Origin: an uncultured Clostridia bacterium
Lineage (GTDB): Bacteria > Bacillota > Clostridia > Lachnospirales > Anaerotignaceae
NCBI GenBank assembly: GCA_910587195.1
Contig: CAJUKL010000033.1
Span: 5,642-21,583 of the forward strand
Reading direction: 5' to 3'
DNA length: 15,942 nt
Below are positions 7,225-15,771 of this stretch, piece after piece. The notes under the pieces were generated by a model. It saw nothing but the letters and a program-made list of their open reading frames with translations. It did not search any database and had not been told where the DNA came from. Numbering within the stretch: position 1 is the first letter of the stretch; every line of letters begins with the position of its first letter. The position numbers and the translations under genes were made by a program.

Positions 7225-9846
7225 ATGAAAAAATTTATGATGATAGATGGAAACAGCATTGTAAATAGAGCATTTTATGGTGTACCATTATTGACAAATG
7301 CAGAAGGCATTTATACCAATGCAATTTATGGTTTTATGAATATCCTATTTAAGTTGTTGGAGGAGGAAAAACCGGATTATTTAGCCGTTGCCTTTGATTT
7401 ACATGAGCCTACCTTTCGACATAAAATGTATACGGACTATAAGGGAACACGGAAAGGAATGCCAGAAGAATTACGCCAGCAAATGCCTCTTTTAAAACAG
7501 CTTTTACAAGCAATGCATATCAAGCAATATGAAGTGGCAGGATATGAAGCAGATGATATTTTAGGAACGCTTTCCCAAAAGGCAGAACAAGCAGGAATGA
7601 TAGCTGTTGTTGTATCTGGCGATAGGGATTTATTACAGTTGGCAAGCGATACCTTAAAAGTACGGATTCCAAAAACAAAGGGCGGAAAAACAGAAGTAGA
7701 AGATTATTTTGGAAAAGATGTTTTACAAAAATATGGTGTAACTCCTACAGAATTGATTGATGTAAAAGCATTAATGGGAGATGCTTCTGATAATGTGCCT
7801 GGTGTGCCTGGGATTGGAGAAAAAACAGCTGTTAAAATAATACAACAATATAAAAACATAGAACAAGCAATTTTAAATTGTGATGCTATTAAGCCTAAAA
7901 AAGCATCAGAAAATTTAAAGGCATTTCAGGAACAGGCAAGATTAAGCAAAACACTTGTTACTATTATAAGAGATGTCCCTTTAGAAATGGAAACACAAGG
8001 AATTGACCATATGTTTACGGAAGAAGCCTATAAAATAATAAAAAATTTGGAATTTAAAACTTTTTTTTGTTATTTTCAACAAAACACAAGCGAAACAACA
8101 AAAATTCAAGTGCTTAAAACTGAAACACAATGGAAAGATTTTTTTGCTGCTTTACCAAAACAAACAGAAATTGCGTATACTTTATTAACAGAAAATAATG
8201 TCATTTATGCTATTAGTTTGTACTATGATAATGCTTATTTTTTAGAGCTGGAAACGCCAGAAACTTTACAGCAGGCAAAAGAGTTTTTTGAAAAGGATGA
8301 TTATTTGAAAATTGCGCATGATGCCAAAAAAGATATTGCTATTTTAAGACAGAATCAAATAGCGTTGAAAAATGTGGTGTTTGATACTGCATTAGCAGGA
8401 TATATCTTAAATTCTACAAAAGATTCTTATGAATATGATGATATAGCAAAGGAATTTTTAGAAGAAATTTATCCCTCAGAACAAGAATTGCTGGGAAAAG
8501 GAAAAACAAAACTTTCTATACTTGCTTTGGAGGAAAAGGAAAGAATACAATTTATTTGTAAACAAGCAGAAGTGACTTATCGAGCAAAGGCAAAAATGGC
8601 TGAAAAAATAAAACAAAATCAACAGGAATATTTATATTACCAAATAGAATTGCCTTTGATAAGGGTATTGGCAGATATGGAAAAATATGGTATACGAGTG
8701 CAAAAGGAGACTTTACAACAATATGGTGTTTTGTTACAAAAAAATATTGATTGTTTGACCTCAGAAATTTATACTATGGCAGGCGTGGAATTTAATATTA
8801 ATTCTCCTAAACAGCTAGGAGAAATTTTATTCAGTGAAAAGCATATGGCACTCCCCGGAGGAAAAAAAACAAAAACAGGTTATTCTACCGCAGCAGAAGT
8901 ATTGGAAAAATTAGAACATCCCATCATTGAAAAAATATTGCAATATCGGCAGCTAACAAAGTTAAAAACAACTTATGTAGATGGTCTTTTATCTGTATTA
9001 GACGAAAAGACACAAAAAATATATTCTACATTTCATCAAACAATTACAGCAACAGGTCGTATCAGTTCAAGTGAACCAAATTTGCAAAATATTCCCATTC
9101 GTTTAGATTTAGGCAGACAATTAAGAAAAGTATTTATACCGACAGATGAAAATTATTGTTTTTTAGATGGGGATTATTCACAGATTGAATTAAGAGTGTT
9201 GGCACATATTGCAGATGATAAAACTTTGATAGAAGCTTTCCAACAAAATCAGGATATTCATAGGCTGACTGCATCACAGGTTTTTAATGTACCATTTGAA
9301 GAAGTTACGGAATTGCAAAGAAGAAATGCAAAAGCAGTTAATTTTGGTATTGTATATGGTATAGGTGCTTTTCGTTTAGGGCAAGAATTAAATATTTCCA
9401 TAAGGGAAGCAGAAGATTATATTGCAGGATATTTTAAAAAATATACTAATATCAAAAAATATATGGATAAAGCAATTATAAGTGCAGAAGAAAAAGGATA
9501 TGCAGAAACCATTTTTAATCGGCGGAGAGCAATGCCAGAGCTCCATGCCAAAACATTTGTACAGCGTTCTTTTGGGGAAAGAGTAGCAATGAATATGCCA
9601 ATACAGGGGACTGCAGCAGATATTATTAAAATTGCGATGATACAGGTACATCAAAAATTGCAGGAAAAAGGATTAAGAGCAAAGCTCATTTTACAAGTAC
9701 ATGACGAATTATTATTAGAGGTACACAAAGAGGATGCAAAAGAAGTAGCTGAGTTATTAAAGCAAACCATGGAGCAAGCAGTGCAATTAAAAGTTCCTAT
9801 GTTAGTAGAAGTACATCAAGGAAATTCATGGTTCGAAACAAAATAA
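7225..9846 (+). CDS. polA: DNA polymerase I
   Basis: 873 aa, close to Bacillus PolA in length. It fills gaps and removes RNA primers in replication and repair. The N-terminal ~290 residues are the 5'-3' flap exonuclease (SGDRDLLQL, then GDASDNVPGVPGIGEKTA with the helix-hairpin-helix). The C-terminal half is the family A polymerase, with motif A DGDYSQIELR (near 648), motif B RRNAKAVNFGIVYG (near 698) and motif C QVHDELLLEV (near 824). The middle 3'-5' exonuclease-like region lacks a clear DxE first motif (the corresponding place reads EIAYTLLTEN), so proofreading is probably lost, as in several Bacillota. The start at 7225 (MKKFMMIDGN) is chosen over an in-frame start at 7177, which overlaps the -10 box; the ribosome site is a weak GAGAGAG. 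It is a housekeeping gene placed directly after the retron. Confidence 0.97.
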   Translation: MKKFMMIDGNSIVNRAFYGVPLLTNAEGIYTNAIYGFMNILFKLLEEEKPDYLAVAFDLHEPTFRHKMYTDYKGTRKGMPEELRQQMPLLKQLLQAMHIKQYEVAGYEADDILGTLSQKAEQAGMIAVVVSGDRDLLQLASDTLKVRIPKTKGGKTEVEDYFGKDVLQKYGVTPTELIDVKALMGDASDNVPGVPGIGEKTAVKIIQQYKNIEQAILNCDAIKPKKASENLKAFQEQARLSKTLVTIIRDVPLEMETQGIDHMFTEEAYKIIKNLEFKTFFCYFQQNTSETTKIQVLKTETQWKDFFAALPKQTEIAYTLLTENNVIYAISLYYDNAYFLELETPETLQQAKEFFEKDDYLKIAHDAKKDIAILRQNQIALKNVVFDTALAGYILNSTKDSYEYDDIAKEFLEEIYPSEQELLGKGKTKLSILALEEKERIQFICKQAEVTYRAKAKMAEKIKQNQQEYLYYQIELPLIRVLADMEKYGIRVQKETLQQYGVLLQKNIDCLTSEIYTMAGVEFNINSPKQLGEILFSEKHMALPGGKKTKTGYSTAAEVLEKLEHPIIEKILQYRQLTKLKTTYVDGLLSVLDEKTQKIYSTFHQTITATGRISSSEPNLQNIPIRLDLGRQLRKVFIPTDENYCFLDGDYSQIELRVLAHIADDKTLIEAFQQNQDIHRLTASQVFNVPFEEVTELQRRNAKAVNFGIVYGIGAFRLGQELNISIREAEDYIAGYFKKYTNIKKYMDKAIISAEEKGYAETIFNRRRAMPELHAKTFVQRSFGERVAMNMPIQGTAADIIKIAMIQVHQKLQEKGLRAKLILQVHDELLLEVHKEDAKEVAELLKQTMEQAVQLKVPMLVEVHQGNSWFETK

Positions 9847-10194
9847 CTACCTTTCTTGAAAGAAAGGTAGCAAAGAACTTTTGTGCAAAACTGGCGTTTT
9901 GCAGCTGTGGGATGGAGTTGAGTGGTTGCTTTAGATGAACGACAACGGAGCACCATCGGAAAAAATTTAGAATCTGTACCGTTCGCAAAAGAAAAAGCTT
10001 TTTGTCCAACTTTTTTTCAAAAAAGTTGGTGGAGTTTGAGGGTGCAAAACGTCCAGTGGACGTTTGTTCTGCACCGACCGGAGCGAAGCGTAGACAAAGC
10101 CTCAAGGTTCTAATTCGCTTGTAAGCGTGTTTTTGAAGAAGTTTGGAGGAACTTTTCACAAGTGAAAAAAGTTCCTCCAGGAAGGTCTGACTTT
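9847..10194 (+). repeat. Intergenic palindromic repeat, copy 2 (composite)
   Basis: It begins just after the polA stop with a perfect dyad CTACCTTTCTT-GA-AAGAAAGGTAG (9847-9870). That hairpin could slow transcription but lacks a T tract. The segment 9960-10194 is the inverted counterpart of 6918-7107, including a 17-nt dyad AACGTCCAGTGGACGTT and the hairpin GGAACTTTTCAC-AA-GTGAAAAAAGTTCC near 10146. The head (9847-~9990) is shared with the next copy at 10225. The short reading frames here are not conserved in phase between copies and are not called as genes. Confidence 0.75.
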
Positions 10195-10224
10195 TTTCAA
10201 CTTCTTATTAATCCACTTTTTTAC

Positions 10225-10443
10225 CTACCTTTCTTGAAAGAAAGGTAGCAAAGAACTTTTGAGCGGTGCAAAACGTCCGGTGGACGTTTGTTCTGCACCG
10301 ACTGAAGCGAAGCGTAGACAACTTCGTTTCGCTGCCGTGCGATGGACTTGAATGGTCATTATAGAGGAACGACAAAGAACTACCAACAGTAAAAATTTAC
10401 AATTTGTTCTATTTGTAAAAGTATCCAACTTTTTTTAAAAAGT
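10225..10443 (+). repeat. Intergenic palindromic repeat, copy 3
   Basis: It opens with the same dyad as 9847 (10225-10248), followed by the shared GCAAAGAACTTTTG. Then come a GGTGCAAAACGTCCGG-type dyad with GAAGCGAAGCGTAGAC, and a stretch parallel to 9905-10020 (GGAACGACAA, AAAATTTA, CCAACTTTTTTT). It ends just before the coaE ribosome site. It is in direct orientation with the copy at 9847. With that copy it fills the 617-base gap between polA and coaE, in which I see no gene. Confidence 0.75.
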
Positions 10444-10463
10444 TAGGGAAAGAAAGGAATAAA

Positions 10464-11078
10464 ATGATGAAAGTAATTGGTTTAACAGGGGGAACAGGAA
10501 GCGGAAAAAGTGTTGTATCCGCTTTTTTAAAACAAAATGGTGCTTATATTATTGATGCAGATGAAATTGCACATGATATTATTGCAAAAGGAAAACCAGC
10601 TTATGAAGAAATTACAAGTTATTTTGGTGGCGCAATATTAGATGAAAATAGAAATATATTAAGAAAAAAATTAGGTAGTATTGTGTTTACAAATAAGGAA
10701 AAGTTGGATTTTTTAAACCATTGTACGCATAAATATATTACACAGGAAATTGACAGACAAATTGCAGAAAAAAAATATCAAAAAGAGCATTGTTGTATTG
10801 TGTTAGATGCACCACTTTTATTAGAAGCAAAATTAGAAAATAGATGTAACGAAATTTGGGTTGTATTTGCAGAAGAAGAAGTGCGAGCAAGAAGAATTAT
10901 GGAAAGGGATACTATTACATATCAAGAAGCAAAAAATCGGATTGGTTCGCAAAAAAATTGGGAGGTCTACCGTCAAAAGGCTGATTTGATTTTAGATAAT
11001 AGTAAGGATTTGGAATACTTAAAAAGACAGTTGGAATCTATATTTTATATGAGAATAGGAAATGGAGATAAAATATGA
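10464..11078 (+). CDS. coaE: Dephospho-CoA kinase
   Basis: 204 aa. It catalyses the last step of coenzyme A synthesis, ATP-dependent phosphorylation of the 3'-OH of dephospho-CoA, in the cytoplasm. The P-loop GGTGSGKS is at residues 9-16, and the characteristic DADEIAH with substrate-site aspartates is at 31-37. LDAPLLLE follows near residue 117 and an Arg-rich lid (EEVRARRIMERD) near 137-148. The length is typical. The start is ATGATG; the first is taken, with GAAAGGA about 8 bases upstream, and the second ATG (10467) is also possible. The last four bases ATGA overlap the transglycosylase start, so the two are co-translated. The polA-coaE-transglycosylase order is common in Clostridia. Confidence 0.96.
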   Translation: MMKVIGLTGGTGSGKSVVSAFLKQNGAYIIDADEIAHDIIAKGKPAYEEITSYFGGAILDENRNILRKKLGSIVFTNKEKLDFLNHCTHKYITQEIDRQIAEKKYQKEHCCIVLDAPLLLEAKLENRCNEIWVVFAEEEVRARRIMERDTITYQEAKNRIGSQKNWEVYRQKADLILDNSKDLEYLKRQLESIFYMRIGNGDKI

Positions 11079-11623
11079 AAATATGGAACATTGCAAAAAT
11101 AACTTTATTTTTTGCAGTTGTGGTGATAGTATGCCGTTTTGTACTGCTTCCTTTTGTTTTTCCAAGAAAGTATCAAAAAGAAATTGAATATTTTTCACAG
11201 GAATATCATTTGCCGGAGTCATTAGTGTATAGTGTTGTTTTTACGGAAAGTAAATTTGAACATGATGCAGTTTCTTTAAAATCAGCAAAGGGCTTGATGC
11301 AAATAGGAGAAGGCACCGGAGAATGGGCAGGAGGATTATTAGACATTACAGAATATAACCAAGAAATGTTGTTTGAACCACAGGTAAATATTAAAATTGG
11401 CTGCTGGTATTTAGATAAATTAATTCATCAATTTGATGGAATCCAAACAGCATTGGCAGCATATAACGCTGGAAGTGGTAATGTATCAAAATGGCTTCTG
11501 GATAGTAAGTATAGTGATGATGGAAAGACATTAAAAGAAATTCCCTATGGAGAAACAAAAAGATATGTTAAAAAAGTAATCATAACACAAAAAATATATC
11601 AGTGGCTTTATGATATAGAATAA
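11075..11623 (+). CDS. Membrane-anchored lytic transglycosylase (SLT domain)
   Basis: 182 aa. It cleaves the MurNAc-GlcNAc bond of peptidoglycan with formation of the 1,6-anhydro product. A single N-terminal hydrophobic segment (about residues 7-30) anchors it with the domain outside the cell. The SLT motifs are present: ES with catalytic E58, GLMQ (73-76) and AYNAG (129-133). It has the size of the minimal catalytic domain with no LysM or other cell-wall module. The start overlaps the coaE stop as ATGA. No terminator is visible in the 44 bases after it, so the next gene may be in the same transcript. Confidence 0.93.
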   Translation: MKIWNIAKITLFFAVVVIVCRFVLLPFVFPRKYQKEIEYFSQEYHLPESLVYSVVFTESKFEHDAVSLKSAKGLMQIGEGTGEWAGGLLDITEYNQEMLFEPQVNIKIGCWYLDKLIHQFDGIQTALAAYNAGSGNVSKWLLDSKYSDDGKTLKEIPYGETKRYVKKVIITQKIYQWLYDIE

Positions 11624-11667
11624 AAAAGGTTAGAGTTCTTTTATTTTGGAAAAGGAGCATATAACGG

Positions 11668-12618
11668 ATGAAAAGATTATGTATATTGTTGTTTTTGTTT
11701 AGTTTCCATACTAGTTTTGTTTATGCAGAAACAAAACAAATTCAATTAAAAGTCGACCGTCAGGAAGTGGAAATCAATCATCAAAAAATAGCATATCAGG
11801 GAACCCCTTTTTTTGATAATGGAAAGGGTGTTATTTATTGTCATGTGAGAAGTATCCCCGAAATGATACAGCAAGATTTAGAATTGATATGGGACGAAAG
11901 CACGAAAACAGCTTTTGTACGATTTCAAGGAGAAAATAAATTGCAGTTGATGCAAAAGGAAAATAAAATTATAATCAAGGATACTGTAATCGAAAATCAA
12001 ATTATACAAAAAAATAATCAAATCTATCTTCCCGTTTTTTTATTGTCGGAAGCCTTTGATGTTGACATACAAGTAGTATCGGATTATGATGATTTTACTA
12101 CAGTCATCGGGGAGGAAAGAGAAGGCGTTTATCGAAAATTAGGATATTTAAAAAATGACTTTAAAAGCGTTGGAAAGTATATTCAACAAAATATAGATGC
12201 TGCTTTTACATTGGAAGCATTTTCAGATAAATATTGGAAAGAAACAGGAAATAATGTAGAAATGCTTTCTACACATTATTTGCTGGGAGAATTTGAAACA
12301 GATTTTTGTTATCATGTGACGTCAGTCAATGGTCAGGTGATTGAAATACGGAGAACTGGGACACCGCTTTATCATTTTGAGGGAGAGATACCAAGCAAAG
12401 AAAAGGTTGATGCATTTGTAGATGCATTACAAAAAAACAATAAATATTATTTTGCACGGCAAGAAGTTTATAAAAAATACCAAAAAGATAATTTTTATTT
12501 GGAAATATATTATTATTATAAAGGAAAAGAATTTCCGATGAAAGAAATCTATTGTTTTCAAAATGGTACATGGCTGCTTCAGGAGCCTGAAATAGAAAAA
12601 ACAGGGAGGAAACAATGA
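11668..12618 (+). CDS. Secreted protein with copper amine oxidase-like N-terminal domain
   Basis: 316 aa; AAAGGAG at 11651-11657. The signal peptide MKRLCILLFLFSFHTSFVYA is probably cleaved after residue 20. Residues ~25-147 have the two-lobed beta pattern of the copper amine oxidase N-terminal-like domain: 'VRSIPEMI...LIWDESTKTAFV' and then 'NQIYLPVFLLSEAF'. In Clostridia this is a cell-surface stalk or binding module, not an oxidase. Residues ~150-316 I do not recognise; they are rich in Tyr and Lys and show no enzyme motif. The gene is coupled to the following lipoprotein (ATGA overlap at 12615-12618), suggesting a joint role at the cell surface. Confidence 0.75.
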   Translation: MKRLCILLFLFSFHTSFVYAETKQIQLKVDRQEVEINHQKIAYQGTPFFDNGKGVIYCHVRSIPEMIQQDLELIWDESTKTAFVRFQGENKLQLMQKENKIIIKDTVIENQIIQKNNQIYLPVFLLSEAFDVDIQVVSDYDDFTTVIGEEREGVYRKLGYLKNDFKSVGKYIQQNIDAAFTLEAFSDKYWKETGNNVEMLSTHYLLGEFETDFCYHVTSVNGQVIEIRRTGTPLYHFEGEIPSKEKVDAFVDALQKNNKYYFARQEVYKKYQKDNFYLEIYYYYKGKEFPMKEIYCFQNGTWLLQEPEIEKTGRKQ

Positions 12619-14297
12619 AAAAATTAATACTTTTTATCATTACCTTTGGATGGTTAGTAACAGCTTGCAATCAACAGCCACAGGAGGCAACAGAACAATT
12701 ACAAACGGAACAACAAAGGCAAATAGAACAGACAGAACAGATAGAACAAGAAGAACAAACAGAACAAAAAACACAACCAGTAGCAGAGCAGCAAATACCA
12801 GTGCAGGAAGGTGGAACTCTTTATCTTACTATGAGAAATGCGAAAACTTTAAATCCATTGTTAAATCAAGATGCTTCTGTAGATAATATTTTAAAACTGA
12901 TTTATATGCCTTTAATACGCTTGGACGAAAACCACAAACCAGCACCTTTGATTGCACAGGATTGGAGTTTTGATGAGGGTGGGGCTGTTCTTACCCTTTC
13001 TTTAAGAAGTGATATTTATTGGCAAGATGGAACCAATTTGACAGCAGATGATGTTATTTACTCGTTTGATACCCTTGCTAGAACGGCAGATGCAAATGCA
13101 GTGTATAAAGGGTGTATGAATTATATTAGAACTTATCGAAAATTATCTGATTATAGTATAGAAATTGGGTTTCATCAAAATTTTAGTGGGAATTTATATG
13201 CTTTACTGATGCCCATTATCAGCCGGCAATATTATGGCAATATTAAGACTTCTGGAAAAGATATGCTCCCTATGGGAAATGGCTTTTTTCAATTTGATAG
13301 TTACCTTCCTGCAAAAGAAATGCGATTAAAAAAATGTATCAGTAGTTTTGGCACAACAGCACATATTGATGAAATTGTTGTTAATATTAGTACAGATAGG
13401 GATACAGATTTATATTCTTTTGAGCAGGGATTGACGGATATATTATTTTTAGGCTCGTTTGATATTGGAAAATCGGACAATGAAAATGATACAAAATATT
13501 ATAGTTGTACTACTAATTATTATGATTTTATTGGGTTTAATTTTTCAAAAAGTTTATTTCAGGATAGTAATGTTAGAAAAGCGATTGCAAGTATTACACC
13601 AAAAGAATCTTTGTTAGAGAGTGTTTATTTGGGGCATGGTGTCGTTGCAGAAACACCAATAAATCCGACCTATTGGTTTTATGAGCCAGAAGTGAGTAAA
13701 TATGATTTTAGTATTTCGCAGGCAAAAGAGTATTTAGCAGCATCTAATTGGAAGGATAACAATGAGGACGGAATTTTAGATAGAACCACCAATGAATTAG
13801 CAGAAACATTCCGTGTATCTATTCTGTATAATACAGAAAATGAAATTAGAAGGCAAATTGCAATCCGTTTGGGAGATGAATTAAGAGGAATTGGTGCAGA
13901 AGTATCTTTAGATGGGCAGCCCTATGATGTTTATACGCAAAAGTTGCAAGCAGGCGATTTTGATTTATTTGTAGGTGGTTGGCAGTTGTCTGTAATACCG
14001 AATTACTCTTTTATGTTACATTCTGCACAGGTTGGTTTGACAAATTATACACGCTATCAAAATGGAGATATGGATGCATTGCTTGGAGTGGCGTATAATG
14101 CAGTAAAAGAGGAAGATATAAAACTAGCCTATAGCAATTTGCAAAAAAAGATTACAGAAGAATTGCCTTATATTAGTATTGCTTTCCGGGATTATACTTT
14201 GCTTTCTTCTGATAGGGTGCATGGAAATGTTAAGCCTTTAGAAAATAATATTTTTGATAATATTAATGAATGGTTTTTGTACGAACAAAAACCTTGA
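12615..14297 (+). CDS. ABC transporter solute-binding lipoprotein, family 5 (OppA/DppA-like)
   Basis: 560 aa. The signal peptide ends in lipobox LVTAC with the lipidated cysteine at 18. Residues ~20-62 are a low-complexity Gln/Glu/Thr linker (repeated EQTEQ) that would hold the protein off the membrane. The body is a peptide/nickel-type binding protein: 'PLIRLDENHKPAPLIAQDWSF', 'LRSDIYWQDGTNLTADDVIYSFD', and the later 'GDFDLFVGGWQLS'. The likely ligand is a peptide, but the ligand cannot be read from sequence. No permease or ATPase gene is nearby, so it must borrow a transporter or act as a sensor. It is coupled to the preceding gene by ATGA with GGGAGG upstream. The next gene has its own strong ribosome site 45 bases on, and no terminator is seen between them. 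Confidence 0.92.
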   Translation: MKKLILFIITFGWLVTACNQQPQEATEQLQTEQQRQIEQTEQIEQEEQTEQKTQPVAEQQIPVQEGGTLYLTMRNAKTLNPLLNQDASVDNILKLIYMPLIRLDENHKPAPLIAQDWSFDEGGAVLTLSLRSDIYWQDGTNLTADDVIYSFDTLARTADANAVYKGCMNYIRTYRKLSDYSIEIGFHQNFSGNLYALLMPIISRQYYGNIKTSGKDMLPMGNGFFQFDSYLPAKEMRLKKCISSFGTTAHIDEIVVNISTDRDTDLYSFEQGLTDILFLGSFDIGKSDNENDTKYYSCTTNYYDFIGFNFSKSLFQDSNVRKAIASITPKESLLESVYLGHGVVAETPINPTYWFYEPEVSKYDFSISQAKEYLAASNWKDNNEDGILDRTTNELAETFRVSILYNTENEIRRQIAIRLGDELRGIGAEVSLDGQPYDVYTQKLQAGDFDLFVGGWQLSVIPNYSFMLHSAQVGLTNYTRYQNGDMDALLGVAYNAVKEEDIKLAYSNLQKKITEELPYISIAFRDYTLLSSDRVHGNVKPLENNIFDNINEWFLYEQKP

Positions 14298-14341
14298 AAT
14301 GCTGTATTTTATAAAAAAGTAAAAAAAGGAGGTCATTAAGC

Positions 14342-15322
14342 ATGTCTGAAATGCGAAAAAATAAGTTGACAGGGGAATGGATTATTTATGCAGAAAATCG
14401 CAAAAAAAGACCTTATGAATTTGAAAAAAAAATGGAGAAAAAAGATATAAAAAATAATCCTTGTCCTTTTTGCAAAGGAAATGAGGACAAAACAACAAAG
14501 GCAATTTTTCAGGACAGACAAAAAGATTGGAGTATTCGTGTGTTTCCTAATCGTTTTCCAGCTGTAGAACAACAAAGTGAAAAAATAACAACAGAAGGTT
14601 TTTATGACGCAATAGCAGCAGTAGGACGGCATGAAGTGGTGGTGGATACTCCAAACCATGACGAAACAATAGAACAATTTTCTTTAGAGCATATTGAAAA
14701 TATACTAACAGTATTACAAAAACGTTTTTTAGACATTAAACAAACAGAAAATGTGAAGCAAGTACAGATATTTAAAAATGCAGGCGCAGATGCTGGTATG
14801 TCAATCCAACATTCCCATTGGCAGCTTATCGGTTTACCAACGGTATCCAAACGACAGGAAAATTATGAAAAAACTGCAAAAGAATATTATGATAAAAATA
14901 ACAGTTGTATCCTTTGTGACATGATTGCATGGGAAAAAGAACATAAAAGCAGAGTTTGTTGCGAAACAGAAGAATTTATTGCAATTACACCCTATGCTTC
15001 AAGATTTTCTTATGAAATATGGTTATTACCGAAAAAACATATTTCTTCTTTTGCGCAGCTAGAAAAAAAAGAATTAAAAGAATTAGCATGGATGATGAAA
15101 AAAATGCTAAAAAGAATTACAGAATTAAGAGAGGACATCAGTTATAATATTTGCTTTATAGAAGGTGGTACAGAAGAAGTGCAACAGCACGGAAAAGGAC
15201 TGCATTGGTCTGTGCAAATATTGCCAAGGATTGGTGGCTTTGCAGGGCTGGAATTTGCTACAGAAACCTATATCAATTCTGTTTTACCAGAAACTGCTGC
15301 AAAGTGGTATCAAGAAGAATAA
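14342..15322 (+). CDS. galT: GalT-like nucleotidyltransferase of the HIT superfamily (galactose-1-phosphate uridylyltransferase)
   Basis: 326 aa; AAGGAGGT at 14326-14333. In the Leloir pathway GalT exchanges UDP between glucose and galactose-1-phosphate through a uridylylated histidine. Seen here: a metal-binding CPFC (C41, C44); VFPNRFPAVE (67-76); GRHEVV (95-100); a NAGADAGMS loop (146-154); and the active-site HSHWQ (157-161), where H159 would be the nucleophile. A second half-domain starts with CILC (189-192), as expected for the tandem HIT fold of GalT. The length fits GalT (about 320-350 aa). HSHWQ replaces the common HPHGQ, so a related phosphorylase acting on ADP-sugars or dinucleoside polyphosphates is possible. 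No galK or galE is next to it. Confidence 0.75.
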   Translation: MSEMRKNKLTGEWIIYAENRKKRPYEFEKKMEKKDIKNNPCPFCKGNEDKTTKAIFQDRQKDWSIRVFPNRFPAVEQQSEKITTEGFYDAIAAVGRHEVVVDTPNHDETIEQFSLEHIENILTVLQKRFLDIKQTENVKQVQIFKNAGADAGMSIQHSHWQLIGLPTVSKRQENYEKTAKEYYDKNNSCILCDMIAWEKEHKSRVCCETEEFIAITPYASRFSYEIWLLPKKHISSFAQLEKKELKELAWMMKKMLKRITELREDISYNICFIEGGTEEVQQHGKGLHWSVQILPRIGGFAGLEFATETYINSVLPETAAKWYQEE

Positions 15323-15332
15323 AAAAGAAAGA

Positions 15333-15470
15333 CCTTGAGGGCTTTGTTCTATGCTTCGCTCTGGTCGGTGCAAAACGTTCACTGGACGTTTTGCACCCTC
15401 AAACACCCACTTCTTTCTTGAAAGAAAGAAGCAAAGAACTTTAGCCGGAAACTTCGTTTCCTGGAAAGTA
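15333..15470 (-). repeat. Intergenic palindromic repeat, copy 4
   Basis: Read on the - strand it matches copy 2: TTTGAGGGTGCAAAACGT, then an ACGTCCAGTGAACGT-type dyad, GCACCGACC, AGAGCGAAG and CCCTCAAGGTC. It contains a 31-nt near-perfect palindrome (15367-15397, one mismatch, centre ACT) and the dyad CTTCTTTCTTGAAAGAAAGAAG (15410-15431), the same element that begins copies 2 and 3. No gene is visible in it. Confidence 0.7.
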
Positions 15471-15527
15471 TATTTTCTGCTATAATACTATTTATACACG
15501 AACATTGATAACTGTATATAAGTGGTT

Positions 15528-15707
15528 GTGCTGAGAAATATTATGCGAAAACCAAGCTTTCCTTCAGCACGTAAAATATACAAGGTACGAATGTACAGTA
15601 TAAACCGTTATAGGGATGGTGCAGCCCGAATTTACGCCTGTGGAGATAGTAGGTTACGAGGTCTAGGAAGCAGGAAGCCCATTGGCTTTAGACAATGGGT
15701 AGTTCAC
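15528..15707 (+). mobile_element. IS200/IS605-type right end / omega-RNA-like remnant without tnpA or tnpB
   Basis: The 3' part has the arrangement typical of the right end of IS200/IS605-IS607 tnpB elements: GAAG, then the hairpin CCCATTG / CAATGGG (15678-15684 / 15693-15699), then TAGTTCAC (15700-15707). Further upstream GTGCTGA/TCAGCAC (15528-15534 / 15564-15570) forms another hairpin. In phase with 15522, the text RDGAARIYACGD resembles the decayed 3' end of tnpB. No intact tnpA or tnpB is present in the window. It may be a solo end, a decayed copy or a small non-autonomous derivative. The left boundary is uncertain; a TATAAT at 15481-15486 with a poor -35 may be its promoter. Confidence 0.6.
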
Positions 15708-15771
15708 CATAGAAATTAAGAGCTTTAGCAAGATTTCTGGAAAATTTTATATTTTATTCCATTTTATAAAA

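Noticed and set aside
9847..9870. Terminator for polA
   Set aside because: The dyad is perfect but followed by GCAAAG rather than a T tract, and it occurs elsewhere as part of the repeat family, so it is listed as part of the repeat only.
9797..10159. Minus-strand 120-codon frame and other small frames in the polA-coaE gap
   Set aside because: They run through the intergenic palindromic repeats and into polA, without ribosome sites.
15522..15719. 65-codon open frame at the right edge as a gene
   Set aside because: It spans the IS605-like end hairpin, lacks a ribosome site, and looks like a decayed tnpB end / RNA rather than a protein.
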